Of a DNA stretch of 11,378 nt, positions 1-5,401 are shown in pieces (position 1 is the stretch's first letter; every line of letters starts with the position of its first letter). The position numbers were made by a program, and so were the translations under genes. The stretch spans positions 1 through 11,378 of the forward strand of contig JAGZJZ010000107.1 in the NCBI GenBank assembly GCA_018365455.1. The letters run 5' to 3'. The DNA is from Clostridiales bacterium. Its GTDB lineage: Bacteria; Bacillota; Clostridia; Lachnospirales; Lachnospiraceae. Below the pieces are notes generated by a model that was not told the DNA's origin, did no database searches, and saw nothing but the letters and a program-made list of their open reading frames with translations.

Positions 1-110
1 AATTCAGGTTACGTAGCCCGCTACGCGCCCTTCATCCGGGACAAATCTCCCACAAAGTGTGACGCACAGCTGCCAGAAAGCAATTTTAAAACACGCTCTG
101 CCGCCCCCCT
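1..110. repeat. Hairpin-rich, repeat-like intergenic stretch
   Basis: No gene is visible here. Three small dyads sit close together: CGTAGC/GCTACG at 12-25, GGGA/TCCC at 38-51 and CACA/TGTG at 51-61. They are followed by a 17-base word (74-90) that recurs exactly at 737-753. Dense small hairpins plus a repeated word suggest a dispersed intergenic repeat or the remains of one. That it is a genome-wide repeat family is inference. The window starts inside this stretch, so its left edge is not seen. Confidence 0.4.
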
Positions 111-114
111 GGAA

Positions 115-143
115 TTATATCCGAAAGTGTGTTAAACTATAAG
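115..143 (+). promoter_or_regulatory. Weak candidate promoter for the NifX-like gene
   Basis: TTATAT (115-120) and TATAAG (138-143) are separated by 17 bp and lie 27 bases upstream of the ATG at 171. The -35 match is poor, so this is only the best candidate in the leader. A strong ribosome-binding site, AGGAGG, follows at 157-162. Confidence 0.25.
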
Positions 144-170
144 AAATTCATTTTATAGGAGGACTAAAAC

Positions 171-584
171 ATGAAAGTAGCAGTAACATATGAAAACGGA
201 CAAATTTTCCAGCATTTTGGACATAGCAGCCAGTTTAAGGTATATGAAATCAACGAGAATGAGATTATCTCCAGTGAAGTGCTGGATACCAATGGCAGCG
301 GACATGGTGCGCTGGCGGGATTTTTAAAAGAAGCAGGTGTTGATGTTTTGATCTGCGGCGGTATCGGCGGAGGGGCCCAGAATGCCCTGAAAGATGCAGG
401 AATCAAGCTGTTCGGCGGAGCTTCCGGCGATGCAGATGAAGCCGTTGTAAACTTGTTAGGAGACAAGCTTTCGTATAATCCGGATGTGAAATGCAGCCAT
501 CATGAGCATGCACACGGGGATGGACACAGTGACTGCGGCAGCCATGCAGACCAAAGCTGCGGACATAACTGCAGCCACTCATAG
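171..584 (+). CDS. NifX/NifB-type dinitrogenase iron-molybdenum cofactor family protein with His/Cys-rich tail
   Basis: 137 aa. Residues 1 to about 100 match the small Nif-Co-binding fold shared by NifX, NafY and the NifB C-terminus: MKVAVTYENGQIFQHFGHS at the start, then VDVLICGGIGGGAQNAL near 57-73 and a GIKLFGGASGDADEAV segment. In that family the domain binds iron-sulfur or iron-molybdenum cofactor precursors. Stand-alone copies are common in anaerobes without nitrogenase, and their role is not settled. Residues 108-137 form an unusual tail with 4 Cys (108, 122, 130, 134) and 8 His (110, 111, 113, 115, 119, 125, 132, 136), suggesting a metal-binding extension. The start is fixed by AGGAGG 8 bases upstream. 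No nif genes or Mrp/ParA partner are visible nearby. Family assignment is confident; metal binding by the tail is inferred from composition. Confidence 0.88.
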   Translation: MKVAVTYENGQIFQHFGHSSQFKVYEINENEIISSEVLDTNGSGHGALAGFLKEAGVDVLICGGIGGGAQNALKDAGIKLFGGASGDADEAVVNLLGDKLSYNPDVKCSHHEHAHGDGHSDCGSHADQSCGHNCSHS

Positions 585-674
585 AGTTCATTTATAAATA
601 TATATGAAAAATACATTGGGACAGTATTTCCAATTTCATATCAAAAAAGGCAAAATTATCATACGTTTTCTATA

Positions 675-703
675 TTGACTTTTCCCTCATATCCCGATAT
701 CCT
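675..703 (+). promoter_or_regulatory. Candidate sigma-A promoter for the HAD phosphatase
   Basis: TTGACT (675-680) and TATCCT (698-703) are separated by 17 bp. The predicted start of transcription is near 710, giving a leader of about 75 bases that includes the repeated word at 737-753. The -10 box matches only four of six consensus bases. Confidence 0.35.
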
Positions 704-736
704 AATAAGGAAACGTCGGTGAACAGAGCTTGCTGA

Positions 737-753
737 CAGAAAGCAATTTTAAA
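737..753 (+). repeat. Second copy of a 17-bp direct repeat (first copy 74-90)
   Basis: The word CAGAAAGCAATTTTAAA is identical at 74-90 and 737-753. Similarity extends with gaps on both sides: AGCT-GC before it and CA-GCTC after it. Both copies lie in upstream regions of plus-strand genes. Chance identity over 17 bases is unlikely in a window of this size, so a shared repeat element is plausible. Its function is unknown. Confidence 0.55.
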
Positions 754-783
754 CAGGCTCAAGAACAGATGAGGAGTAAGAAG

Positions 784-1602
784 ATGGAAAATAAGAAATT
801 AGAAAATAAGAAAATAATATTTTTTGATATTGATGGAACGATATATGATCACAGGACAGGGGTAGAGCCATCCACGAAGCAGGCGATTGCAATGCTGGTT
901 GAGAATGGCCATATCCCTGTCCTTTGTACAGGAAGGGCAAGAGCAATGATCATGGAGGAACTGATTGCTCTGGGATTTCAGGGAATTGTGGGCGCTTGCG
1001 GAACTTATGTGGAGTATCATGGCAAACCGGTACAAAACCGCATCTTAAGCAGACAGGAAGTCCGCCGGGTGGTGGATGCATCCGTAAAATACGGTCTTGA
1101 GGTAATCCTGGAAGGAAGTAAAGCCATGTATTATAATGAGAATTTAAAGCGGTCTAAATATCTGGACCAGGTCCGGCACATGACAGGAAAGTATGTATCA
1201 CTTCTGCCTATGATTGAGAACATGGATTCTATAGAGATGAATAAATTGACCGTTCATTTTGGAAAAGAGTCTGAATTAAAGGAATTTCGGGAAGATTTAA
1301 AAGACATTCTGGAGGCCATCATTCATTTTGAGGCAGACGATGATAATTATGCGGAATGTGTACCTGTGGGGTATTCTAAGGCAACAGGTATCGAAACACT
1401 GCTGCATCACCTGAATATTGATCAAAAGGAAAGCTACGCGTTTGGAGACAGCGTAAATGATCTGGAAATGATCCAATATGTAAACTATGGGATTGCTATG
1501 GGAAACAGCAGTGAAGAGGTATTTGCAGTTGCAAAATACAGAACCAGCGGTATATATGAAGATGGAATCTACAATGGACTAAAAGAATTTGCCCTGATTT
1601 AG
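784..1602 (+). CDS. Cof-type HAD-superfamily phosphatase (subfamily IIB)
   Basis: 272 aa, the usual length for Cof/YidA/YbjI-type HAD-IIB phosphatases. These are cytoplasmic Mg-dependent enzymes that dephosphorylate sugar phosphates, cofactors such as pyridoxal phosphate or FMN, or related metabolites. Motif I is FFDIDGT (nucleophile Asp15, acid/base Asp17). Motif II is CTGRA near residue 46. The acidic motif GDSVND lies at 221-226. The middle third is the C2 cap that sets substrate choice, so the substrate cannot be read from the sequence. The start at 784 is chosen because GAGGAG (771-776) sits 7 bases upstream. The frame is open upstream to a TTG at 730 and an ATG at 769, neither with a good ribosome-binding site. 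The N-terminus carries a Lys/Asn-rich near-repeat (ENKKLENKK). It appears monocistronic, ending at the terminator downstream. Confidence 0.9.
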   Translation: MENKKLENKKIIFFDIDGTIYDHRTGVEPSTKQAIAMLVENGHIPVLCTGRARAMIMEELIALGFQGIVGACGTYVEYHGKPVQNRILSRQEVRRVVDASVKYGLEVILEGSKAMYYNENLKRSKYLDQVRHMTGKYVSLLPMIENMDSIEMNKLTVHFGKESELKEFREDLKDILEAIIHFEADDDNYAECVPVGYSKATGIETLLHHLNIDQKESYAFGDSVNDLEMIQYVNYGIAMGNSSEEVFAVAKYRTSGIYEDGIYNGLKEFALI

Positions 1603-1640
1603 TCCTTTACACTTATGATTATTTATACGATATAATTTAT

Positions 1641-1690
1641 AAAACACCAAAGAGAACATTTACCGCAGAGGGTTAACTTTGGTGTTTTTT
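1641..1690 (+). terminator. Intrinsic terminator of the HAD gene
   Basis: A perfect 12-bp inverted repeat pairs AAAACACCAAAG (1641-1652) with CTTTGGTGTTTT (1677-1688). The 3' arm runs straight into a T tract. The loop of 24 bases is long but can itself pair partly (ACC with GGT). It lies 38 bases past the HAD stop codon. Confidence 0.72.
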
Positions 1691-1810
1691 ATTTATCCAT
1701 TTCCTGGAATCATCCCGGAAACCAATTCTTTTACATACAAAGCGATTCGACAGAATCCACCAAAATCCAACATGAAACCCACACACAAAGAAAAAAGAAC
1801 TATGAAATTT

Positions 1811-1846
1811 ATACAGTTTTTTATCCAAATACTGCATAAACTGTAT
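1811..1846. repeat. 9-bp inverted repeat upstream of the MerR promoter
   Basis: ATACAGTTT (1811-1819) and AAACTGTAT (1838-1846) are exact reverse complements separated by 18 bases, ending 12 bases before the -35 box at 1859. It could be a second regulatory site or a weak RNA stem. There is no G+C-rich stem, so it is not called a terminator. Confidence 0.4.
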
Positions 1847-1858
1847 TATCTTTTCCTA

Positions 1859-1889
1859 TTGACATAGAGCGCACTCTATAGCGCATAAT
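1859..1889 (+). promoter_or_regulatory. MerR-type promoter with dyad operator in a 19-bp spacer
   Basis: TTGACA (1859-1864, perfect consensus) and CATAAT (1884-1889, five of six) are separated by 19 bp. The spacer region contains the perfect dyad ATAGAG-CGCA-CTCTAT (1864-1879). MerR-family activators characteristically bind a dyad inside an over-long 19-20 bp spacer and untwist it so that RNA polymerase can start. The next gene encodes a MerR protein, so autoregulation is the natural reading. AGCGCA also occurs twice as a direct repeat (1868-1873 and 1880-1885). The transcription start would fall near 1896. Confidence 0.75.
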
Positions 1890-1896
1890 AAAACTA

Positions 1897-1953
1897 GTAC
1901 GGCGTTGCTTAAATAACAGCGATATAGCATCTGCTATTTAAGCAATGCTGTAC
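1897..1953 (+). promoter_or_regulatory. Large near-perfect hairpin at the predicted 5' end of the MerR operon mRNA
   Basis: Two 23-base arms (1897-1919 and 1931-1953) pair across an 11-base loop. Twenty pairs are Watson-Crick, two are G-U and one is an A-C mismatch. The 5' arm begins at about the predicted transcription start, and the 3' arm ends one base before AAGGAGG (1954-1960). It therefore fills the leader but leaves the ribosome-binding site free. It may protect the 5' end from decay, act as an RNA switch or act as a protein site. It is not followed by a T tract, so it is not an intrinsic terminator. Confidence 0.75.
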
Positions 1954-1965
1954 AAGGAGGCAGTT

Positions 1966-2376
1966 ATGGAATACTCAGTAAAACAAGTTTCAGAAAAATT
2001 AGGCATTTCAGTTTATACCTTACATTATTATGATAAAGAGGGACTTTTGCCATTTATTAAGAAAAAGGATAATGGAACCAGGGTCTTTACGGAAGGGGAT
2101 GTGGAATGGGTGGATATGATACTTGCCCTTCGGGAAATCGATATGCCCATTGCAAAAATAAAAGAGTATATTTCACTTCTGGTGCAGGGAGAAAATACAC
2201 TGTCCCAGAGAAGAGCACTCATTACCCAATACCGTGAATATTTAGAATACCGCATGCAGGCAATGAAAAAATGTCTGGACATTACCAGCAGGAAATTGAA
2301 TGAATATGACGTAGGAGTGCTGGACATTTTAGATGAACAAGATGGAATCAGAGAAGAGAAGGAGCGGAAAACATGA
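1966..2376 (+). CDS. MerR-family transcriptional regulator
   Basis: 136 aa, cytoplasmic DNA-binding regulator. Residues 1-70 are a typical MerR winged helix-turn-helix: YSVKQVSEKLGISVYTLHYYDKEGLLPF, then RVFTEGDVEWVDMILALREIDMPIAKIKEYISL. Residues about 75-120 form the antiparallel dimerisation helix (TLSQRRALITQYREYLEYRM). The short C-terminus has one Cys (near 105) and no metal-binding cysteine loop, so it is more like small-molecule or TipA/BmrR-type regulators lacking a large ligand domain than a metal sensor. The start at 1966 is chosen over the upstream ATG at 1945, because AAGGAGG (1954-1960) sits 5 bases before 1966 and the upstream ATG lies within the hairpin arm. It overlaps the next gene by ATGA, so translation is coupled. 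It probably controls the operon it heads through the dyad promoter; its ligand is unknown. Confidence 0.9.
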   Translation: MEYSVKQVSEKLGISVYTLHYYDKEGLLPFIKKKDNGTRVFTEGDVEWVDMILALREIDMPIAKIKEYISLLVQGENTLSQRRALITQYREYLEYRMQAMKKCLDITSRKLNEYDVGVLDILDEQDGIREEKERKT

Positions 2377-2690
2377 CCTATGAAGCATTATTTGAAGAGA
2401 TTAAAAGTATTTTCAGTAAGGCGGATGTAAACACCATCCACACACATCTGGCATATCAGTTTAATATTGAGGGAGAAGCTGAGGGAGCATTTTATGCCGA
2501 GGTAAAAAACGGGGAGCTTTATATAGAACCATATGAGTATTACGACAGAGATGTACTGTTTACTTGTACTGCAAAGACACTTTTGAAAATTGCAAAAAAG
2601 AAGCTGGATCCGATTCTGGCATTTACGCTGGGGCAGTTAAAAGTGGAAGGAGATTTTGACAAGGCACTGATGCTTCAGAAATTTATTTAG
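2373..2690 (+). CDS. SCP-2-like lipid-binding protein
   Basis: 105 aa, full length for a single sterol carrier protein 2-type domain. The visible pattern fits the family: an N-terminal helix (ALFEEIKSIFSKADV), alternating strands (LAYQFNIEGEAEGAFYAEVKNGELYIEP), DVLFTCTAKTLLKIAKKKLDPILAFTLGQLKVEGDFDKAL, then a short C-terminal helix. The LAFTLGQLKVEGD segment is the most family-like part. SCP-2 folds carry fatty acids, acyl-CoA or other hydrophobic molecules in a cavity, and bacterial stand-alone versions are poorly characterised. No signal peptide, so cytoplasmic. The start overlaps the MerR stop by ATGA, and the next gene starts 12 bases after its stop, so it is in the operon. In this setting it could bind an acyl substrate or product. 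The fold call is fairly sure; the ligand is inference. Confidence 0.82.
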   Translation: MTYEALFEEIKSIFSKADVNTIHTHLAYQFNIEGEAEGAFYAEVKNGELYIEPYEYYDRDVLFTCTAKTLLKIAKKKLDPILAFTLGQLKVEGDFDKALMLQKFI

Positions 2691-2702
2691 GGAGGTTTGT
2701 CT

Positions 2703-3653
2703 ATGAGTAAATCAGGAATTTTACTGGGAGCAGGAATAGCAGCAGCAGCGGTGGAAACAGGGATTGCCGGTTATTTTTTCAGGCGGACCATGATTCGGGG
2801 AAATGCAAAAGAAGAACGGACCACCAAGATGGCGGGAACCGACTGGAACCAGTACCTGCCGGAAATACGAAAGAAAAAAGACTGGGTAGACAAACAGAAT
2901 CACGAAGCAGTTTCTATCATTGCAAGGGACGGATTAAGGCTGAAAGGCCATTTCTATCCCGGGAGAAATCCGGATAAAGTCATCCTGTGCCTCCATGGTT
3001 ATACCAGCCGGGGTTCCAATGATTTTAATTCACTGGCATATTTTTATCTGCATTTAGGTTACAGTCTGCTGATCGTAGATCACAGGTCACACGGGGAGAG
3101 TGAAGGAACCTATATTGGATTTGGATGCCTGGACAGATTTGATGTGGTAAAGTGGATTCGGTATCTGGAAAAAAGATGCGGTAAAAATTGTCTAGTTATG
3201 CTTCACGGCATTTCAATGGGAGGTGCCACTGCTTTAATGGTGAGCGGATTGTCCCTGCCCGGCTGTGTAAAAGGAATTGTGTCCGACTGCGGATTCACTT
3301 CCGCATGGGAAGTATTTGATTCTGTTTTGAAAAATACATACCACCTGCCTTCCTTTCCAATTCTGCAGATAGCGGATGTTATGGCAAAAAGGGAAGCCGG
3401 ATACGGGTTAAATGAGTGTAATGCTTTAAATGAGGTGGCGAAATCTACCGTGCCGATTCTATTTATCCATGGTGATGCGGATACATTCGTACCCTCCTGG
3501 ATGTGCCATAAGCTGTACAAAGCCTGTAAATCACGAAAAGAGATGCTGATTGTGAAAGGCGCAGCCCATGCAGAAAGTTATTATAAAAGTACCGAAAAAT
3601 ACGAAATCAAAGTCAAAGATTTCTTGAACAGCATTATGGAGGAGGGGTTATGA
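2703..3653 (+). CDS. Membrane-anchored alpha/beta hydrolase
   Basis: 316 aa. Residues 5-27 (GILLGAGIAAAAVETGIAGYFF) are a single hydrophobic segment followed by Arg-Arg, suggesting an N-terminal anchor. The rest is an alpha/beta-hydrolase: oxyanion loop HGYTSRG at 98-104, nucleophile elbow GISMGG with Ser171, HGDADTFVP with the likely acid Asp260, and GAAHAESY with His289, so the triad is complete. This resembles YqkD/BAAT-like esterases or thioesterases. The start at 2703 is preferred to the in-frame TTG at 2697, because GGGAGG (2690-2695) lies 7 bases before 2703. Its stop overlaps the next ATG. Within the operon it may release or trim an acyl product made by the downstream ACP and condensation proteins. 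Whether the catalytic domain faces inside or outside cannot be told; the Arg-rich side suggests N-out/C-in or an uncleaved signal, which is uncertain. Confidence 0.88.
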   Translation: MSKSGILLGAGIAAAAVETGIAGYFFRRTMIRGNAKEERTTKMAGTDWNQYLPEIRKKKDWVDKQNHEAVSIIARDGLRLKGHFYPGRNPDKVILCLHGYTSRGSNDFNSLAYFYLHLGYSLLIVDHRSHGESEGTYIGFGCLDRFDVVKWIRYLEKRCGKNCLVMLHGISMGGATALMVSGLSLPGCVKGIVSDCGFTSAWEVFDSVLKNTYHLPSFPILQIADVMAKREAGYGLNECNALNEVAKSTVPILFIHGDADTFVPSWMCHKLYKACKSRKEMLIVKGAAHAESYYKSTEKYEIKVKDFLNSIMEEGL

Positions 3654-5053
3654 TGAAAACAAGATATGGAAAAAAAGTATATCCGTTAACTGCGGCGCAG
3701 CGTCTGCATTTTTTTACGCTGGCGCACTGCGCAAAGAAACAGGTTCTGAATATAGGAACCAGTTTAACGATTGAACAGGATCTGGACTGGGATGTTTTGA
3801 AGAAAGCGATTTATGAAGCATATGCCAGATGCGAGAGTATGCGCATCCGTTTTGCAAAGGACAAAGCTGGTAATATATATCAGTACATTGCGGACAGAGA
3901 AGAGCGGGAAATCGAACACTTTGATTTTACCGGATGGCAGCAGGAACACGCTGAGGATAAAATGAAAGAATGGACCGGAATCCCGTTTGAGCGGTTTGAC
4001 AGTCCCATGAACCGGATTATCATGATTCAGCTTCCGGATGGATACCAGGGCGTCTATATGCTGGTAGACCACATGACCATGGATGCCCAGTCTCTGATCG
4101 TATTTTTAAAGGATGTCATTGAAATCTACTGCCATTATAAGTATGAAGGGATCGACTATCCCAAAGAAATGGCGTCTTATATCACTCAGCTGGAAAAAGA
4201 TATTGCATACGAAGCCGGAACCTCAGCGAAGAAAAGAGATACCGCCTTTTTCGAGAATCTCATCAAGAGTTCAGAGCCGGTTTTCTGTGATATCCATGGA
4301 CCGGAAAAACTCATACAGCAACGGAAATCCACGGGCAATCCAGAGCTTCGTGCGGCTGCCAATCTCACGGATAACGTAGATGCCAACATAACAGTTTTTC
4401 ATCTGGAGGCTGAGCCCTCCAAGCGTCTTCTGAATTTTTGTGAAGAGCGTCAGATATCTATGGTATGTCTGCTCATGATGGGACTTCGGACTTTTTTACA
4501 GAAAGAAAACGAGCTGGATGACGTTTCCCTTACCACCACCATTGCCAGACGGGCGACTCTTTCCGAAAAAAAGAGCGGCGGAACAAGAATCCACTGTTTT
4601 CCTTTCCGAACAATTGTTTCAAGGGATGAAACATTCCTGGAAGGGATTCATAAGATACGGGACGGGCAGAACCAGTTATTCCGACATGCCAATTATGACC
4701 CGGTTTCTTATTTTGAGGTGAGAAGAAAACATTATCAAATGCAGGGCGCCCAGACCTATGAACCCATGAGCCTGACCTACCAGCCTCTGACTATGCAGAG
4801 TAAAGGATTGGACAAACTGGGGGATATTAAATACAAGACCGCATGGTATACCAACGGTGCGGCAGCCCATACCCTGTACCTCACCGTTATGCACAGGGCA
4901 CAGGACAATGGACTGGATTTCAGTTTCGAATACCAGACCGGTGCCGTAACACCGGAAAAACTGGAATATGTATATTACTATCTCTGTAAGATATTGTTTT
5001 ATGGAACAGATCATCCGGAGGATACGGTTGGCGAAATAATGGATCACGTATAA
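3653..5053 (+). CDS. Stand-alone condensation-domain acyltransferase (NRPS C / PapA-like)
   Basis: 466 aa, the length of one complete condensation domain with no fused adenylation or carrier domain. It starts with the family pattern YPLTAAQRLHFF. The catalytic motif HHxxxDG appears as DHMTMDA at 139-145: the second His (140) and the Asp (144) are kept, while the first His is Asp and the final Gly is Ala. Later features also fit: a strand-helix run at MVCLLMMGLRTFLQ, a TTTIARR..LSEKKSGG loop matching the usual GR..G region, and DFSFEYQTGAVTPEKLEYV near the end. Such proteins join an acyl group from a carrier protein to an amine or alcohol. ATGs at 3650 and 3653 are both possible; 3653 is 7 bases from GGAGG (3641-3645), whereas 3650 would give a 4-base overlap with the hydrolase gene. 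The ACP and ligase lie directly downstream. Confidence 0.85.
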   Translation: MKTRYGKKVYPLTAAQRLHFFTLAHCAKKQVLNIGTSLTIEQDLDWDVLKKAIYEAYARCESMRIRFAKDKAGNIYQYIADREEREIEHFDFTGWQQEHAEDKMKEWTGIPFERFDSPMNRIIMIQLPDGYQGVYMLVDHMTMDAQSLIVFLKDVIEIYCHYKYEGIDYPKEMASYITQLEKDIAYEAGTSAKKRDTAFFENLIKSSEPVFCDIHGPEKLIQQRKSTGNPELRAAANLTDNVDANITVFHLEAEPSKRLLNFCEERQISMVCLLMMGLRTFLQKENELDDVSLTTTIARRATLSEKKSGGTRIHCFPFRTIVSRDETFLEGIHKIRDGQNQLFRHANYDPVSYFEVRRKHYQMQGAQTYEPMSLTYQPLTMQSKGLDKLGDIKYKTAWYTNGAAAHTLYLTVMHRAQDNGLDFSFEYQTGAVTPEKLEYVYYYLCKILFYGTDHPEDTVGEIMDHV

Positions 5054-5109
5054 GGGAGCCCAAAAGGAGCCGAAAGAAAATTATAATTTAGGAAAGGATG
5101 GGTATAGAG

Positions 5110-5340
5110 ATGCTGGATCAATTAAAAGAAATGATTTGTAAATATGTAGAAGCAGAACCGTCTGATATTAAAGAAGAAAGCCGGTTTATAGAGGATTTGG
5201 GATTTAATTCATACGATTTTATGAGTATGGTTGGGGAGATAGAAGATACGTTTGATATCGAAGTGGAAGAGCGCGAAGTGGTAAATGTAAAGACAGTCGG
5301 TGATGCAGTGAAATATATTACAAAATTGCAAGAAGCTTAA
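5110..5340 (+). CDS. Acyl carrier protein
   Basis: 76 aa, standard length for a type II carrier protein and strongly acidic. The phosphopantetheine site is Ser34 in EDLGFNSYDFMSM, where Asn-Ser-Tyr replaces the usual Asp-Ser-Leu. Helices II and III follow (VGEIEDTFDIEV, then VVNVKTVGDAVKYITKLQ). The carrier protein would be charged on Ser34 by a phosphopantetheinyl transferase not present in this window, then loaded by the ligase encoded next. An in-frame ATG at 5098 would add four residues. The 5110 start places the Ser at its usual position, and GGAAAGG (5091-5097) is nearer a workable distance from 5110, though 12 bases is long. It sits 56 bases after the condensation gene and 61 before the ligase. 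It is unlikely to be the fatty-acid ACP because of its setting and altered motif. Confidence 0.9.
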   Translation: MLDQLKEMICKYVEAEPSDIKEESRFIEDLGFNSYDFMSMVGEIEDTFDIEVEEREVVNVKTVGDAVKYITKLQEA

Positions 5341-5401
5341 GAAGGTCAGGCAACAGTGGACATTTAGAATGGCTGAGAATAGCCTGAAATGGGAGGAGCA
5401 T

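Larger units (their letters stand above)
1603..1965. other. 363-base intergenic region before the MerR operon
   Basis: This gap holds, in order, the terminator of the HAD gene (1641-1690), about 120 bases with no convincing gene, a 9-bp inverted repeat (1811-1846), a MerR-type promoter with dyad (1859-1889), a large hairpin (1897-1953) and the ribosome-binding site AAGGAGG (1954-1960). A 62-codon open frame at 1679-1867 has no ribosome-binding site and starts inside the terminator, so it is not called. Confidence 0.8.

Noticed and set aside
602..641. Imperfect stem (ATATGAAA/TTTCATAT with an inner AATAC/GTATT) as a terminator for the NifX-like gene
   Set aside because: The stem is AT-only with a 5-base bulge and has no T tract after it. 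It may be a weak structure, but it is not supported as a terminator.
605..679. 24-codon plus-strand frame starting MKNTLGQYF after the NifX-like gene
   Set aside because: It has no ribosome-binding site and ends within the candidate HAD promoter.
1679..1867. 62-codon plus-strand open frame before the MerR promoter
   Set aside because: It starts inside the terminator arm, has no ribosome-binding site and runs into the MerR promoter.
5369..5401. Longer N-terminus for the ligase from the ATG at 5369
   Set aside because: There is no ribosome-binding site upstream, whereas GGAGG sits 5 bases before the ATG at 5402.
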